Origin: Antilocapra americana
Lineage: Eukaryota; Chordata; Mammalia; Artiodactyla; Antilocapridae
Direction of reading: 5' to 3'
DNA length: 64,000 nt
Assembly: GCA_007570785.1 (NCBI GenBank)
Contig: ML664662.1
Span: forward strand, 372,163 to 436,162
The notes below the pieces were generated by a model. It searched no databases. It was given only the letters and a program-made list of their open reading frames with translations, and was not told the origin of the DNA. The translations under genes were made by a program, and so were the position numbers. Below, piece by piece: positions 1-10,969 of this stretch (positions are counted from its first letter, which is position 1; every line of letters starts with the position of its first letter).

Positions 1-23
1 CAGTGGGTTTTTTTGTTTGTTTA

Positions 24-179
24 AATATTTATTTATTTGGCTACACCAGGTCTTAGTTGTGGCACATGGGACCTATTACTTGTGGCATATGGGTTCTAGT
101 TCCCAGACCAGAGATTGAACCCCAAGCCTCCTGCACTGGGCACACAGAGTCTTAGCCACTGGACCACCTGGGAAGTCCC
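24..179 (-). mobile_element. tRNA-Glu-derived SINE (CHR type)
   Basis: From tttatttatttggctacacc to actggaccacctgggaagtccc, the reverse of the GGGACTTCCC-type head. It separates the window edge from an L1 remnant. Confidence 0.75.
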
Positions 180-640
180 ACAGCCCAGTGTTTGTTGCAG
201 CACTATTTACAATAGCTAGGTTACATGGAAGCAACCCAAATTTCCATCAACAGAGGAATGGATAAAGAAGATGTGGTACATATATACAATGGAAAATTAT
301 CAGCCATAAAAAGGAACAAAATTGTGCCATTTGTAGAGACATAGATGGACCTAGAGATTGTCATACAGAGTGAAGTAAGTCAGAAAGAGAAAAATATCAT
401 GTATTAACACATATATGTGGAATCTAGAAAGATAGTACAGATGAACCTATTTGCAAAGCAGAAATAGACACAGACATACAGAATAAATGTATAGACACTA
501 AGGGGAGAAAGGGAGGGCTGGAATGAACTGGGAAATTGACATTAACATATAAACACTACTACGTATAAAATAGGTAACTAATGAGAACCTGTATAGCACA
601 GGAAACTCTTTAAAAAAGGAGAAATACATCTTAAATTAGT
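180..640 (+). mobile_element. Old L1 ORF2 end and 3' UTR remnant
   Basis: Contains the L1 ORF2 C-terminal coding landmarks caatagctaggttacatggaagcaaccc and gtggtacatatatacaatgga, with many stops. It ends in agaacctgtatagcacagga, typical of the L1 3' UTR. Confidence 0.7.
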
Positions 641-776
641 AATATCCACACAATGGAATACTACTTAGCAATGAAGAGAAATAAACTATCTATACCTACA
701 ACAACAACAAAAAGAACCTGAACTTCAGTAAGTTCTGAGATTAGGTGTGTGATCTCAATTAAAAGAGAGGGGGTGG

Positions 777-1010
777 GGGGCGCTTCTCTAGTGGCTCAGT
801 GGTAAAGAATTTGCCTGCCAATGCAGGAGACAGAGGTTCAAACCCTGGTCCAGGAAGATCCCACATTCTGAGGAGGAACTAAAGCCTGTGCACCACGACT
901 AGAGTAGTAGCCCCTGTTCTCTGCAACTAGAGAAAAGCACATATAGCAATGAAGACCCAGCGCAGTTATAAATAAATAAAATTATATCTTTTTAAAGTTA
1001 TCATTTTAAA
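777..1010 (+). mobile_element. tRNA-Glu-derived SINE (CHR type)
   Basis: Head cttctctagtggctcagtgg, B-box-like gaggttcaaaccctgg, tail aaataaataaaatt. Confidence 0.75.
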
Positions 1011-1027
1011 AATAAAAGATATATGGG

Positions 1028-1142
1028 GGGATTCCCTGGTAGTCCAGTGGTTAGGCCTCCTCACTCTCACCGCCAAGGGCCTGGGTTCAATCCCTGGTCA
1101 GGGAATTAAGATCCCCACAAGCCACACAGCCCAAAAAGAAAA
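1028..1142 (+). mobile_element. Short tRNA-Glu-derived SINE
   Basis: Head gattccctggtagtccagtgg, ctgggttcaatccctggtca box and A-rich tail. Confidence 0.75.
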
Positions 1143-1150
1143 AAAAGGGG

Positions 1151-1243
1151 GGGCTTCCTTGGTGGTCTGGTGGTTAAGACTCCACTTTCACTGCAGGGAG
1201 TGTGGGTTGCATACCATGGTGTGACCAAAAAAAATTAAAAAAA
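1151..1243 (+). mobile_element. Short tRNA-Glu-derived SINE
   Basis: Head gcttccttggtggtctggtgg and A-rich tail; the B-box region is decayed (gtgggttgcataccatgg). It is the third of three SINEs in a row on the same strand. Confidence 0.7.
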
Positions 1244-1439
1244 GATTGGGTTCAAGTCCCAATCTGAGTTGTGCAGTTTCAAAGTCATACATTTCCTTGT
1301 AAATCACTCTCTCGTTTAGGGTACTTTACTAAAAAGGCAGCTACACAGATCCTATCTTAGACTTGCTTAACCAGAATCTCTGAGGGTAGGCCCAGGTTTC
1401 TAATTTTTTTCCTTTGGTAATAGCTTAAGTGAGTTATAC

Positions 1440-2290
1440 CTTACATACCATAAAATTCACCCTTCTTTCTCTTCTAGTTTTATTGAGATCTGGTTGACAT
1501 ACAGTGCTGTATAAGTTTAAGGTCTACAGCATAATGGTTTGGCTTACGTAAGTCATGAAAACGATTACCACAATAAGTTTAGTGAATATTCCTTGTGAGG
1601 AGAAAATCCACCCTTTTAAAGTGTACAAGCTATGGTTTTTAATATATTCACAGAGTTTTGCAAGCATCACCACTGGCTAACTTTAGAACATTTTCATCAC
1701 CCCCAAAGGAAATTCCATACCCATTAGCAGTCACTCCCCATTCCCCTCTTCCTCCAGCCCCTAGCAACCACTAATCCACTTACTGTCTCCATGGATTTGT
1801 TTATTCTGGAAATTTCCTTTAAACAAAATCATACAATGTGTGGTCCTTTGTGACTGACTGCCTAGCACAAAGTTTTCGAGGCTCATCTATGTTTCAGCAG
1901 GTGTCAGTACTTCATTCCTTTTAATTGCTGAATTGATGCTCCACTGAAGGAATAGACCACATTTTGTTTCCATGCATCTTTTGCTGGATATTTGGCCTCT
2001 TTCCACTTTTTGGCTATTAAGAATAATACTGCTGTGAACATTTGTGTACAAGTTTTTGTGTGGACATAAGTACTCACTTCTCTTGGGTAGACACTAGAAT
2101 TGCTGGGTCACGGGATAACTCTTAGGTCTAACTTTTTGCGGAACCACTGAAGTGTTTTCCACAGCAGCTGCACCAACAATAAATGAGGGTTCTAGTTTCT
2201 CCACATCCTGGCCATATGTATTTTTTTTCACATCCTTGCCATATGTATTTTTAACACGTTCCATGGGTATGACAAAGTTTGAACATTCCT
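1440..2290 (-). mobile_element. Old L1 3' end (ORF2 and 3' UTR)
   Basis: Reverse-complement landmarks include ttttattgagatctggttgacat (3' UTR) and ctgctgtgaacatttgtgtacaag and tgctgggtcacgg (ORF2 end). No frame is open. A 27-28-bp stretch with catatgtattttt is tandemly duplicated at about 2203-2255. Confidence 0.7.
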
Positions 2291-2379
2291 GTGCTAAATT
2301 CTGGAAGCCCTGCTTGTCTGCCATCCTGAGAATTACCTGGGACTACCTTGAGGCGTTGAGTGGCCCTGGGTTGGATGAC

Positions 2380-2965
2380 CTTCTGAGGAGAGAACGGAGC
2401 TGGGCACAACCTCTAAAAGAATGACATAGCCGTTGAGGATACACAAAAACTGGTTAGATCCAAGAAGGCAGAAGATGTGACTTCTTGTGGACCTTGAGCC
2501 TTATTAAGCATATTAAGCATATGCCAAATGACATAACCACGGGCACCATGACAGCTACAAGGCAGACCACAAAAGGCCAAATCCTAGAAATCCCTGCCCC
2601 TTCCCCAAAATAGTTAGAACAGTCCTCCCATTGTTAGCTTATGAAATTACCCAGCCCATAAAAACTAACCACTCACACACACAGACATGCACACACCACC
2701 TCTCCCTTTCTGAGATGGCCCACGGGCTATCTGTGGAGTGTGTATCTCTCAGTAAATCTACTTACCTATCAGTTTGCCTCTCACCAAATTCCTTTTGGGC
2801 CAAGACTCAAAGAACCTGAGCTTCATTAGGTCCGGAGACAAGGTATGCCGTTTCAACTGGAAGATTTGGGGTTCAAATCCCCTTCCTAAGCCAAAGCTTG
2901 TAGGTTCAAGTCCCATCTGAGGCACAATAGGGCTCGAGTCCCATCTGCGGTGCGCAGTTTCACTT
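2380..2965 (+). mobile_element. ERV LTR-like sequence
   Basis: Shows LTR layout: a promoter-like cataaaaactaacc, then gtgtgtatctctcagtaaatc (polyadenylation-like) and a C/T-rich 3' part ending in tgcgcagtttcac. No internal retroviral genes adjoin it, so a solo or partial LTR is likely. I could not define both ends or a target duplication. Confidence 0.4.
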
Positions 2966-3119
2966 CCACAGAGATCCCCAGATGGAGGTGGTGGAAACAG
3001 TGTAACTAGGAGCAAAAGCATGGCAGCCCAGGTCCTAAAACTAAAGGCCCAAGAAACTGAGGGCTTAGACATATTTAGGAGGAAGTAGCTGCTCTGGGGG
3101 TAAGGCCTGAGACCCAGCC

Positions 3120-3195
3120 AGGTCCTGACTCGGCCTTTGTGTCGCTGTTTGTGTGTGACTGGGTCATTTAGCCTCCCAGGCAGGCCTCTATTGTG
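3120..3195 (+). mobile_element. MIR fragment
   Basis: gtgtgtgactgggtcatttagcctcccagg resembles the conserved MIR core (gtgtgaccttgggcaa...cctctctgagcc). Confidence 0.35.
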
Positions 3196-3223
3196 TTAAA
3201 AAAAAACAACCGAGGATGGCATT

Positions 3224-3281
3224 TGCTCCCCATCCTCACCCCTGCTCCCCATCCTCACCCCTGCTCCCCCCCCCCCCCCCA
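3224..3281. repeat. 19-bp tandem repeat with poly-C
   Basis: tgctccccatcctcacccc occurs twice in tandem (3224-3242, 3243-3261), followed by tgct and a run of C. Confidence 0.8.
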
Positions 3282-3299
3282 AGAAGGCTGCTGTAAGGT

Positions 3300-4840
3300 T
3301 AAAATTGGCTAATGGAAAGCATCTCATGGTACTCCTGGCTCACTCTTTTGCTTAATTATGCTATTACCTCTGTCTGGTCCTCAGGCCAGGGGTGCCTCAG
3401 TTTTCCAGACTGATCTAGCAGTTGTGATTCGTCTGGAGTGCTACAGCCCTGGTTTAAATCCCCGCCTTCACAGCTTTAAAGGACTAAAATAAACAGGAAG
3501 TTTCCATTTCACCTCGATCTCACTGAGGCTTGGGCAGTATGTGGTTTTAGCTGTCCAGTTCCGTATCTCTTGAAGGACCTTTCAGGCCAAGGTGTGGCTC
3601 CTTTGTACTCAAAGCAAAGCGTCCTCTTTTTGGTTTGTTTGTTTCTGAGGTGGTTTTTTTTTGCCTATATGACTTCCTATCCAGAAATGATTCTAGTCCC
3701 CTCTCCCCTCCACACACGCTTTTACATGGAGAGAAAATGTGCTGAAATAATAGGGTTAGAATTCATAGCAAAGCCCACCACCCCGGATCCTGTGGCAAAT
3801 CCACGTGAAACTATTTGTGTAGGACTCTGACAGCTGTTACTCAGAAGCATAGTTCCTAAGAACACAAAGAACATTTCTTTGAACCAAGTGAAACCTTAGT
3901 CCCTGGAACAACTGAAGGGTGTTTCCTTGCCTTGCCAGGCGCAGGCTCCCTGTGGGGTAGGTCAGAGTCAGCCGAGACCCAGCTTTTCTTTGTCTCTGGG
4001 TTTGTTACCAAGTCCCAAGGAGGACTCAGCCAAGGCCACCACATGTCAGTCAAATGGTGGAGGAAGGGGGGGGGTGGATGACTGCTGTACACGGCATCAG
4101 AGGTTTTGTTTCCTCTCTGCCATGTCAAGAACAGCAGACCCCTGCAAAGGGTCTACGTGGAAATAGTCACTGAGGATAAACAACTGTTCACAGCTGACAG
4201 CCATCAGCGATCAGCCCCGACAGGCCTCCCTTCTCCTGCTTCCTAGAATTGTATTCCTTGGCTGGGAGAGGAGCAGATGGTGTAAGTTCATTTCCAGCGT
4301 TGGAATGAAGGCTTTCCCCTCTCCCACCTTTTTAAATAGAAAAACGAATGGATTCCACACGGGCTGCTGCCCAAGTCTCTGCTAAATTTTATCAAGCCTT
4401 TGTATGGTTCTCATGTCGCCTCGTGATCCAGATCTCAGTCATAAATAAATAAATAAGCCCATCGGAACCTCTGATCCTTTCCTTCCCAGAAATCGGATGA
4501 GTCACCAGCTCCTCAACCTCCCACTTGCAGAAGCCAGTGAGAGCAGTGCTAACTGGACTCTGCCCTGAGGGAGAAGCAGGTGAGGCCTTTGCCCCCTGCC
4601 TGCTCCGCAGCCTTCTGGCCTTTCCAGAACGGGGTTCCAGTCCCAGGAGGGGGTAGGGGAGCTCTGTTCGGGACTGGAAGAGTCAAGAGGACTTCTAAGA
4701 GGGCCAAGAAACTTCCCAGAGTTTTGAGGAAATGAGGCCACCCAGGTTCTCAGGCTGTGTCCCCAGCACTGTGTCCTAGGGATAGAGGCCGTTCAAGAAA
4801 GGGCTTTGAACTGGAGGGAGAAATCCATGGGGGAGCTCAT
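3300..4840. other. Intergenic, nothing recognised
   Basis: No gene, repeat family or RNA gene that I can support. Open frames are short, overlap on both strands and carry no recognisable domain. Confidence 0.5.
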
Positions 4841-4847
4841 GGTACAC

Positions 4848-5071
4848 CTTCTTTTTTTAAAAAAAAAAAAGAAATTATTTATTTATTTGGCTGCAGCACA
4901 TGGAGTCTTTGTTGTGTCATGCGGGATCTTTCAATGAGGTGCACGTACTCTCTCCAGTTTCAGGGCTCGCTCTGAGGCATGCGGGATCTGAGTTCCCTGA
5001 CCAGGGATCAAACCCATGACCCTTGCACTGCAAGGTGAATTCCCAACCACTGGATCACCAGGGAAGTCCCC
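4848..5071 (-). mobile_element. tRNA-Glu-derived SINE (CHR type)
   Basis: Begins with an A/T-rich tail and tttatttatttggctgcagc and ends gatcaccagggaagtcccc, the reverse complement of the head. Confidence 0.8.
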
Positions 5072-5074
5072 AAG

Positions 5075-5895
5075 ATGCACCTTCTATTCCCTCTAGCTTG
5101 CTTAGGGTCAGCCCTCCAGACCAGGCTTGGGGGAAAGTGAGAATTGGACTCTGAATGCATGCCTCCAGAACTTCCAGAAGCTTCGGCTGGAGGCACATTC
5201 CAGGCGTCACTCCATAGCAGCATCAGTGGATGGGAACTGCCTTGTTCCTTACCAGGTGCCCTGCCCACCTAGTTTGGTGGGTTGGGGGTCACTCTGTCCC
5301 CGGGGGCAGTTTCTAGCCTAGCACTAGCATCCCCTCACCTGGTGATGATAACCCTCAGACTCTAGGGCATCGTCCAGAATGTTGATGGTTAGGAGATGGC
5401 TCTGGAAAATGACCGAGGTTAGAAAATAACTAAACAGTGCCTCCCATCTTGCCACCCCAACTCCCTGCCTGGCTATGTGTAAAGGGGGACAGAGCCTCCT
5501 GTTTCAGGAATTTAATTCATTGGCTAATGATGCAAGCTTAAAATAGAGGACCTCTCAACCATCCCTCTGCCATGAGGGCAGTGCTGTCCCGCCTCCAGGG
5601 AGGCAGTGACACTTTGGCAGGTCTCCATGTCTCAGGCTGATGTTCCTTTGCTAGCCTGAGGCTGTCAATGAAGATAAAAGGAGATAATGTATGGGAACTC
5701 TCAGGACTGCTGCAATGTTCTATAGTTTCATCTACCCAGGTGTAGGCAAGTGGCAGAATTAATCGAGCTGGTCATTTAGGATTTCTGTTCTTTGCTACAT
5801 ATAAATCATATATCTGAAAAGAAGTACTGGTGGACTGAGAAAGAACAGAAAAACAAGACAACAGATGTGCAAAGGCACTTTGTAAACCATTTGTT
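5075..5895. other. Intergenic, nothing recognised
   Basis: Unique-looking sequence with only short frames. No confident feature. Confidence 0.5.
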
Positions 5896-6751
5896 TCATG
5901 GATTTTTAAAACTTTTTAGTGAAGCATAGCCACTATCCTGACTTCTAATATCAAGGATTCGTTGGTCTCCCTGCCGGGAGCCGTCAGGATGCCCCCTCAC
6001 TCGGATAACAAAGTCACGAGACTGAGAAGGAAACTGCAAAGTGGATTTTCCTTCGGGGCATCCCAAGGCAAGGCCCCTCCTGGTATTTTTCTTGGGGAGT
6101 TCTGTTTATGCTCTGAACATTAGCTCATGTCAGTAGGTCAGTCCCAGTTAGAAAAAATTCATCCTGAGATAATTCCCTCAGACCTTATTTCCCTCCTACT
6201 AGTTACTGGGGAGTTTACCAAGAGTTCTCTGGGGGTCATGGCAAAGCCACCACCAGAAGGGCTTATACTTGGGTCACCTTTCCACCTCCCACTCCCCCGA
6301 CCACTCCACCGAGGAGGCTCCCTTCCTTGAAGAAACCAGACTGGAATGGGACTTAGGAATGGTCATAACTGTGGCCAGCATAGTTGGAGACACTGATTGC
6401 TTTAGCTTAGTGTAGAAATAGGAATTCCTTTTAGTAGTTGTAAGGTTAATAGGGTTTCATCGTTAAAGCAGTGATGCTAAACTGTCTTTTGTCTTCTTTT
6501 CTCTTTCCTTGTAAAAACCAATATAGGTTAATAGAATAAAACAGTTTCAAGCTTAAGCCCCTCTTTCTAGCTTCTACATAGTTGCACCTTGTCAGGGAAC
6601 ATTTGGCAGGAGGCTTCCTGTGTCAATCCCTGAATATTCAGAGATGAGTGGAGAGGCACACCTTTTCCGGGGACAAAAGAAATGCATACATTCTTAAAGT
6701 ATAGCAACCATTTACAGCCTTCTTCCCTCTCGAATATAGAAAGTAAGTTCT

Positions 6752-6858
6752 GTGCTCGCTTCGGCAGCACATATACTAAAATTGGAATGATACAGAGAAG
6801 ATTAGCATGGCCCCTGCGCAAGGATGACACGCAAATTTGTGAAGCGTTCCATATTTTT
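6752..6858 (+). pseudogene. U6 snRNA retrocopy (5' half of a U6-L1 chimera)
   Basis: Full-length 107-nt U6 match beginning GTGCTCGCTTCGGCAGCACA and ending in the T run. Two differences from the remembered human/bovine sequence (ggaaTgatac and aattTgtg) are C-to-T changes at CpG. No proximal sequence element or TATA box is placed upstream; instead a target duplication abuts base 1, so it is a retrocopy. Confidence 0.9.
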
Positions 6859-7050
6859 TCATTGAAACATGTTAATTATCATATGTCTAATCAATCACTG
6901 GCCCAGGATTGATGCTGGGGCTGGTGCATCGAGATTTCCTGGGGAGAGGGAGGAGGGAGGGAGGAGGGAGGGGGGTTCTGGAGGGGGAGCATATGTAAAC
7001 CCATGGTGATATCATGGCATTGTATGGCAAAAACAATAAAAAAAAAAGAA
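6752..7050 (+). mobile_element. U6-L1 chimeric retroinsertion
   Basis: U6 is fused at its T run to the ruminant L1 3' end (cattgaaacatgttaattatc ... ggttctggagggggagcatatg ... caaaaacaataaaaaa). It is flanked by near-identical 14-bp direct repeats, agaaagtaagttct (6738-6751) and agaaagaaagttct (7051-7064). This is the hallmark of L1 template switching onto U6 during reverse transcription. Confidence 0.9.
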
Positions 7051-7874
7051 AGAAAGAAAGTTCTTTACAACCGCCTCTTTTTGAGATAGATTCTAGCCCT
7101 ATGTTTCCTGGATAAGTTGCTGAAAAGGCTATCTTGTAAGATAACAAAAATAAAGTGAGAGACTTCTCCACCACCTTTGGGAGAGACTTCTCCATTCACC
7201 TCACAAAACTAGCAGCAATAAAGAGAGACTGCTTCATCACCACACACCGACTCAGCTCAGTTCTTCCGCCGACGCCACTCATCCCTCAAGACCCCCGGAC
7301 CCCGCCAGGGCTGGACCCCAGCATCTCCCTTTGAGCTTCATATAAACAGATCATACAGCATGAATTCTTATGCTTTGTTTGCCTTTTCCCTCCATATGAT
7401 GAGACTCATCCATGTGATACCAATAGCTTATTCATTCTTGTTACTATATAGTATTCAGTTGTGTGAAGATACAAACCCTTTCTCTGCTCCATGTTGGTGG
7501 CAGGTATTTCGATAGTTTCTAGTTGGGGGCTGTTCCAGAGTGCTGCTGTGAACATTTTTCTTTGGGTAGAAAACCATTTGCCTTTCTGTTGGGTCTGTAC
7601 CTAGGAGTGGAATTGCTAGGTCAAGGCATGTGTATACTCAGTTTGGGTAGATACGTATTGTTGATTACTAAAGGACAATCCTGCAGAGTTCTCCTCACCA
7701 AAGTAATTCAACACACAAAGCTTTAAATGAGCCCCTTACATCGATTTCACATAGAAAACAGTCACCTCCCACCCCAGCACCATTCTGGAGCTCAGTATTT
7801 GTGCCAGCAGCACGAATTTACTTGTCTAGCCTCTATCCCTACTGCTGACACCAGTGGACACCACTGAAGCTTAT

Positions 7875-7965
7875 TCAACAAGGCCCCATTTCCATATGCC
7901 ACCACATCAAGGGTTTAGGGTTTCAACATGTGAATGGTGGGGACAAGATCGGGCAACAGTTCAAC
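7875..7965 (-). mobile_element. MaLR LTR end remnant
   Basis: ccccatttccatatgccaccacatcaagggtttagggtttcaacatgtgaat is the reverse complement of the 5' end of MST/MLT-type LTRs, as in the better copies at 56840 and 60915. Confidence 0.5.
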
Positions 7966-8121
7966 CTAAAAATTCCTGTTCATTTCTGTGCTGGGTCAGA
8001 GTCATGGAGGAGACAGGTGGTGGGGGGCAGGCCACCTGAGTGTGGCCAGGGCAAGACATGGAGCAGAGAGGAGTTTTCCAGTAGGAGGAGGGGCTCTATA
8101 GCCTCCTTTCTTCCATTAGCT

Positions 8122-8345
8122 GGGGCTTACCAGGTGGCGCTAGTGGTAAAGACTTGCAGTGGCCTGCCTGATGCAGGAGCCACAGGAGATGAGGGTTTGA
8201 TCCCTAGATCGGGAAGATCCCCTGGAGGAGGAAACAGCAACCCACTGCAGTATTCTTGCCTGAAGAATCCCATGGCCAGAGGAGCCTGGTGGGATACAAT
8301 GGCAAAGGGTTGGACACAACTGAGTGGACTGAGCACACACACACT
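8122..8345 (+). mobile_element. Bov-A/Bov-tA SINE
   Basis: Head ggcttaccaggtggcgctagtgg, gggtttgatccctagatcgg box, then cccactgcagtattcttgcc and ggagcctggtgggatac, ending in a CA-rich tail. Confidence 0.85.
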
Positions 8346-8805
8346 CTTAGCTGGTTCACCACTGTGTCCCCAGCATCTGTAAGCAAAAGCTCTGGCATGC
8401 AGTGTGTGCCCCATAAATGCTGCTTTTAGAATCTATTTTTACGGGAATTCTCAGTCATACAAAAACTGAGAGACTGGTGCAATGAGCTCCTATATTCCTA
8501 TCACCCAACTTCAACAACAATCATCATCTGGCCCATCTACTATCACCTAGCAGCTGTCAGAATCAGTATTCCAAGGACAGCAAATAGCATGTAAAAGATA
8601 TGGAGACATGAAGACTACATGATGTATGTGTTCAGCCTCCGAAGGGTTAAAGGGTGACCAGATTCAGGAGTAGAATCCTGGGGGAGTGGTGGTCCCTGTG
8701 ACTAGCCTGCATCGCCCTGATCTCATCTTTTCCACAACATATACTGAGAGCCTACCAAGGGCCATCCCTGAGGGGGGTCACGGGGCAGCCCTACTTCTCT
8801 GACTG
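8346..8805. other. Intergenic, partly an old L1 3' UTR-like remnant
   Basis: 8455-8560 (tattcctatcacccaacttcaacaacaatc) resembles 21735-21800; both are probably ancient LINE 3' ends, family uncertain. The rest is unrecognised up to the N run. Confidence 0.35.
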
Positions 8806-9205
8806 NNNNNNNNNNNNNNNNNNNNNNNNNNNNNNNNNNNNNNNNNNNNNNNNNNNNNNNNNNNNNNNNNNNNNNNNNNNNNNNNNNNNNNNNNNNNNNN
8901 NNNNNNNNNNNNNNNNNNNNNNNNNNNNNNNNNNNNNNNNNNNNNNNNNNNNNNNNNNNNNNNNNNNNNNNNNNNNNNNNNNNNNNNNNNNNNNNNNNNN
9001 NNNNNNNNNNNNNNNNNNNNNNNNNNNNNNNNNNNNNNNNNNNNNNNNNNNNNNNNNNNNNNNNNNNNNNNNNNNNNNNNNNNNNNNNNNNNNNNNNNNN
9101 NNNNNNNNNNNNNNNNNNNNNNNNNNNNNNNNNNNNNNNNNNNNNNNNNNNNNNNNNNNNNNNNNNNNNNNNNNNNNNNNNNNNNNNNNNNNNNNNNNNN
9201 NNNNN
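8806..9205. other. Assembly gap, 400 N
   Basis: Exactly 400 undetermined bases. Left flank ctctgactg and right flank gatggctattc share no sequence. Any open frame drawn across it is meaningless. Confidence 0.99.
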
Positions 9206-9628
9206 GATGGCTATTCTCCATTTGCCCCCAAATCCATTCTATGTGCTTGGAAGCTGACCTTTAACAGACTTCAGCAACCAAGCTCCCTTGCCTCTCTGGC
9301 TTCTAGGTGGTCCAGTCCATCAGAAGAACAGGCAGGAGACTGAGGTGGAAAGAAAAAGAAATTGGAGTCTCCATTCTTTGTTTTATGCCCCGCTGTGATT
9401 CTGGCAGTTGCAGAACCATTTGTGGCCATGGCTTCTGTCAAGTGGCCCCTTTTCATGGCTTCAGCTCTTGCCACAGCATCATTGCCTCCACCTACCCCGT
9501 CAGATCTATGGGTGTTACTGGCTTCCTGCTGTTGCTAGTTGCTGGGTGCCTCAATGTCCCCTGTTAATTCCTTTTATCCTGCCAACACCTTTGCAAATGG
9601 TCCCTTCAATTAAAAAAATATATCTCTG
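9206..9628. other. Intergenic, nothing recognised
   Basis: Short frames on both strands without recognisable domains. Confidence 0.5.
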
Positions 9629-9895
9629 ACTCCCCTGCTGGTCCAGTGGTTAAGAATCCGCCTGCCAATGCAGGGGACATCGGTTCAATCCTTGATCTGG
9701 GAAGACTCCACATGCCTCAGAGCAACTAAGCCCGTGCAGCACAACTACTAAAGCCTGAACACCCTAGAGCCTGTGATCCTCAACAAGAGAAGCCATTGCA
9801 ATAAGAAGCTGGCACACTACAAAGAAGAGTAGTCCCCACTCGCTATAACTAGAGAAAGCCCACGTGCATCAGTGAAGACCCAGCACAGACAAAAG
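9629..9895 (+). mobile_element. tRNA-Glu-derived SINE (CHR type, long)
   Basis: Head gactcccctgctggtccagtgg, catcggttcaatccttgatc box and the long CHR body ending gtgaagacccagcacag. Confidence 0.8.
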
Positions 9896-9977
9896 TAAGG
9901 AAGTGCTTGCAAAAGGATGGAAGAATGTTGAAAGGGCATTGGAGTCCACCTTTTATCCCCCCCACCCTCTGTTCTCT

Positions 9978-10102
9978 ATTTTTTCTTGGCGGGGCCATGC
10001 AGCTTATGAGATCTTAGTTCATGACAAAGGATTAAACTTGCCATTACCTCCTGCAATGGAAGTATGGATTCAACCACTGGGACCACCAGGGACATCCCCT
10101 GA
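9978..10102 (-). mobile_element. Short tRNA-Glu-derived SINE
   Basis: tttttcttggcggggccatgcagc to gggaccaccagggacatcccc, reverse oriented. Confidence 0.7.
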
Positions 10103-10238
10103 AAGATCCCTTAATGGCCAAAGTTAAAACAATTTGAAGAACAAAATAAATAATGACAGTATTGAATTATATCCTATAGAATAAAATAAATATCCAGGAG
10201 TCCATACTAATAGTAATAACTGAATTAATGAATAAATG

Positions 10239-10373
10239 GGACTTCCCTGGTGGTCCAGAGGTTAGGACTCTGCACTTTCACAGTTGAGGGTACAGGTGTG
10301 ATCCCTGGTTGGAGAACTAAGACCCCACAAAGCCAAGTGGTGTGGGCAAAACAAAAAAAATAATAAATGAGGG
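10239..10373 (+). mobile_element. Short tRNA-Glu-derived SINE
   Basis: Head gggacttccctggtggtccag, gtgatccctggttgg box, A-rich tail. Confidence 0.8.
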
Positions 10374-10969
10374 AGAAGGGACAGCTCTTCCTTGCAGGAG
10401 AATTCCAATTAATAAAAGTAAAAAGAATGAGGGGAGATATAAACAACACACAACACAGTAATAACAGTAGCGGGCAAGATCCACTGATGGATGCTAAAAG
10501 CCGAGAGCAAAAGTGTGAAGGGAAACAGGATGTACACATAGTCTCAAACTATCTTCTCCAAGGTATTTATTAATAACAAAGGAGGAAATAGTAAGTTTCA
10601 ATGGAAAAACACAGCACAAACCACCTTAACATCATCAGTAATGAGACACATTAATATCCTGTATCCCAAGATATGATGAGAGGAGCATAACATCATTTGT
10701 GTGGATTCTTGCTAAAAATGCATAATCTCAATCTAACCACAAGAAAACATCAGACAAACCTGAATGGAGAGACATTCCACAAAATACATGACCAGTACAC
10801 TTTAGAGGCATCAAAGAAAGACAAGGGAATATTGAAGAACTGTTAGGGATTGGAGGAGACTGAGATGTACGGACTAAATGTAATGAGGAATCCTGGGCTG
10901 GATCATAAAACAGTAAAAGAATCTTAATTCTTAAAAAAAAAGGTGAAATTTGAATTAAGTTCATAGATT
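10374..10969. other. Intergenic, probable old L1 remnant
   Basis: A/T-rich, with no feature I can name securely. The tail ctaaatgtaatgaggaatcctgggctggatcataaaacag looks like a decayed LINE 3' end. Confidence 0.3.

Larger units (their letters stand above)
708..1281 (+). mobile_element. LTR 3'-end fragment split by three SINEs
   Basis: 708-774 (aagaacctgaacttcagtaagttctgag) and 1244-1281 (gattgggttcaagtcccaatctgagttgtgcagtttc) match in order the 3' part of the LTR-like element at about 2805-2965. The 777-1243 stretch between them is three consecutive SINEs. The family is not assigned. Confidence 0.4.
5972..7323 (+). mobile_element. Solo ERV LTR with 6-bp target duplication
   Basis: Starts TGCCGGGAGCC and ends CCCCAGCA (TG...CA ends), with TCTCCC on both sides (5966-5971 and 7324-7329). 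Six-base duplications are typical of ERVK-type (class II) retroviruses. An AATAAA near 7219 precedes a C/T-rich 3' end. About 1.04 kb after removing the nested U6-L1 insert. No gag, pol or env is present. Confidence 0.8.
5900..7640 (-). mobile_element. Old L1 3' end interrupted by a solo LTR
   Basis: Left part (to 5971) has agcatagccactatcctgacttctaatatc and the right part (from 7324) has cttcatataaacagatcatac ... ctgctgtgaacatttttc ... aattgctaggtca. Joined across the LTR they read as one reverse-oriented L1. Confidence 0.7.

Noticed and set aside
2631..3072. tRNA gene suggested by ggttcaaatcc-like boxes near 2870-2915
   Set aside because: No A box at the right distance and no cloverleaf; the sequence fits the 3' part of an LTR-like element.
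6752..6858. Functional U6 snRNA gene
   Set aside because: It is fused to an L1 tail, flanked by target duplications, lacks a positioned PSE and TATA box, and has CpG-decay substitutions.
8778..9221. 147-codon minus-strand frame
   Set aside because: It consists almost entirely of N.
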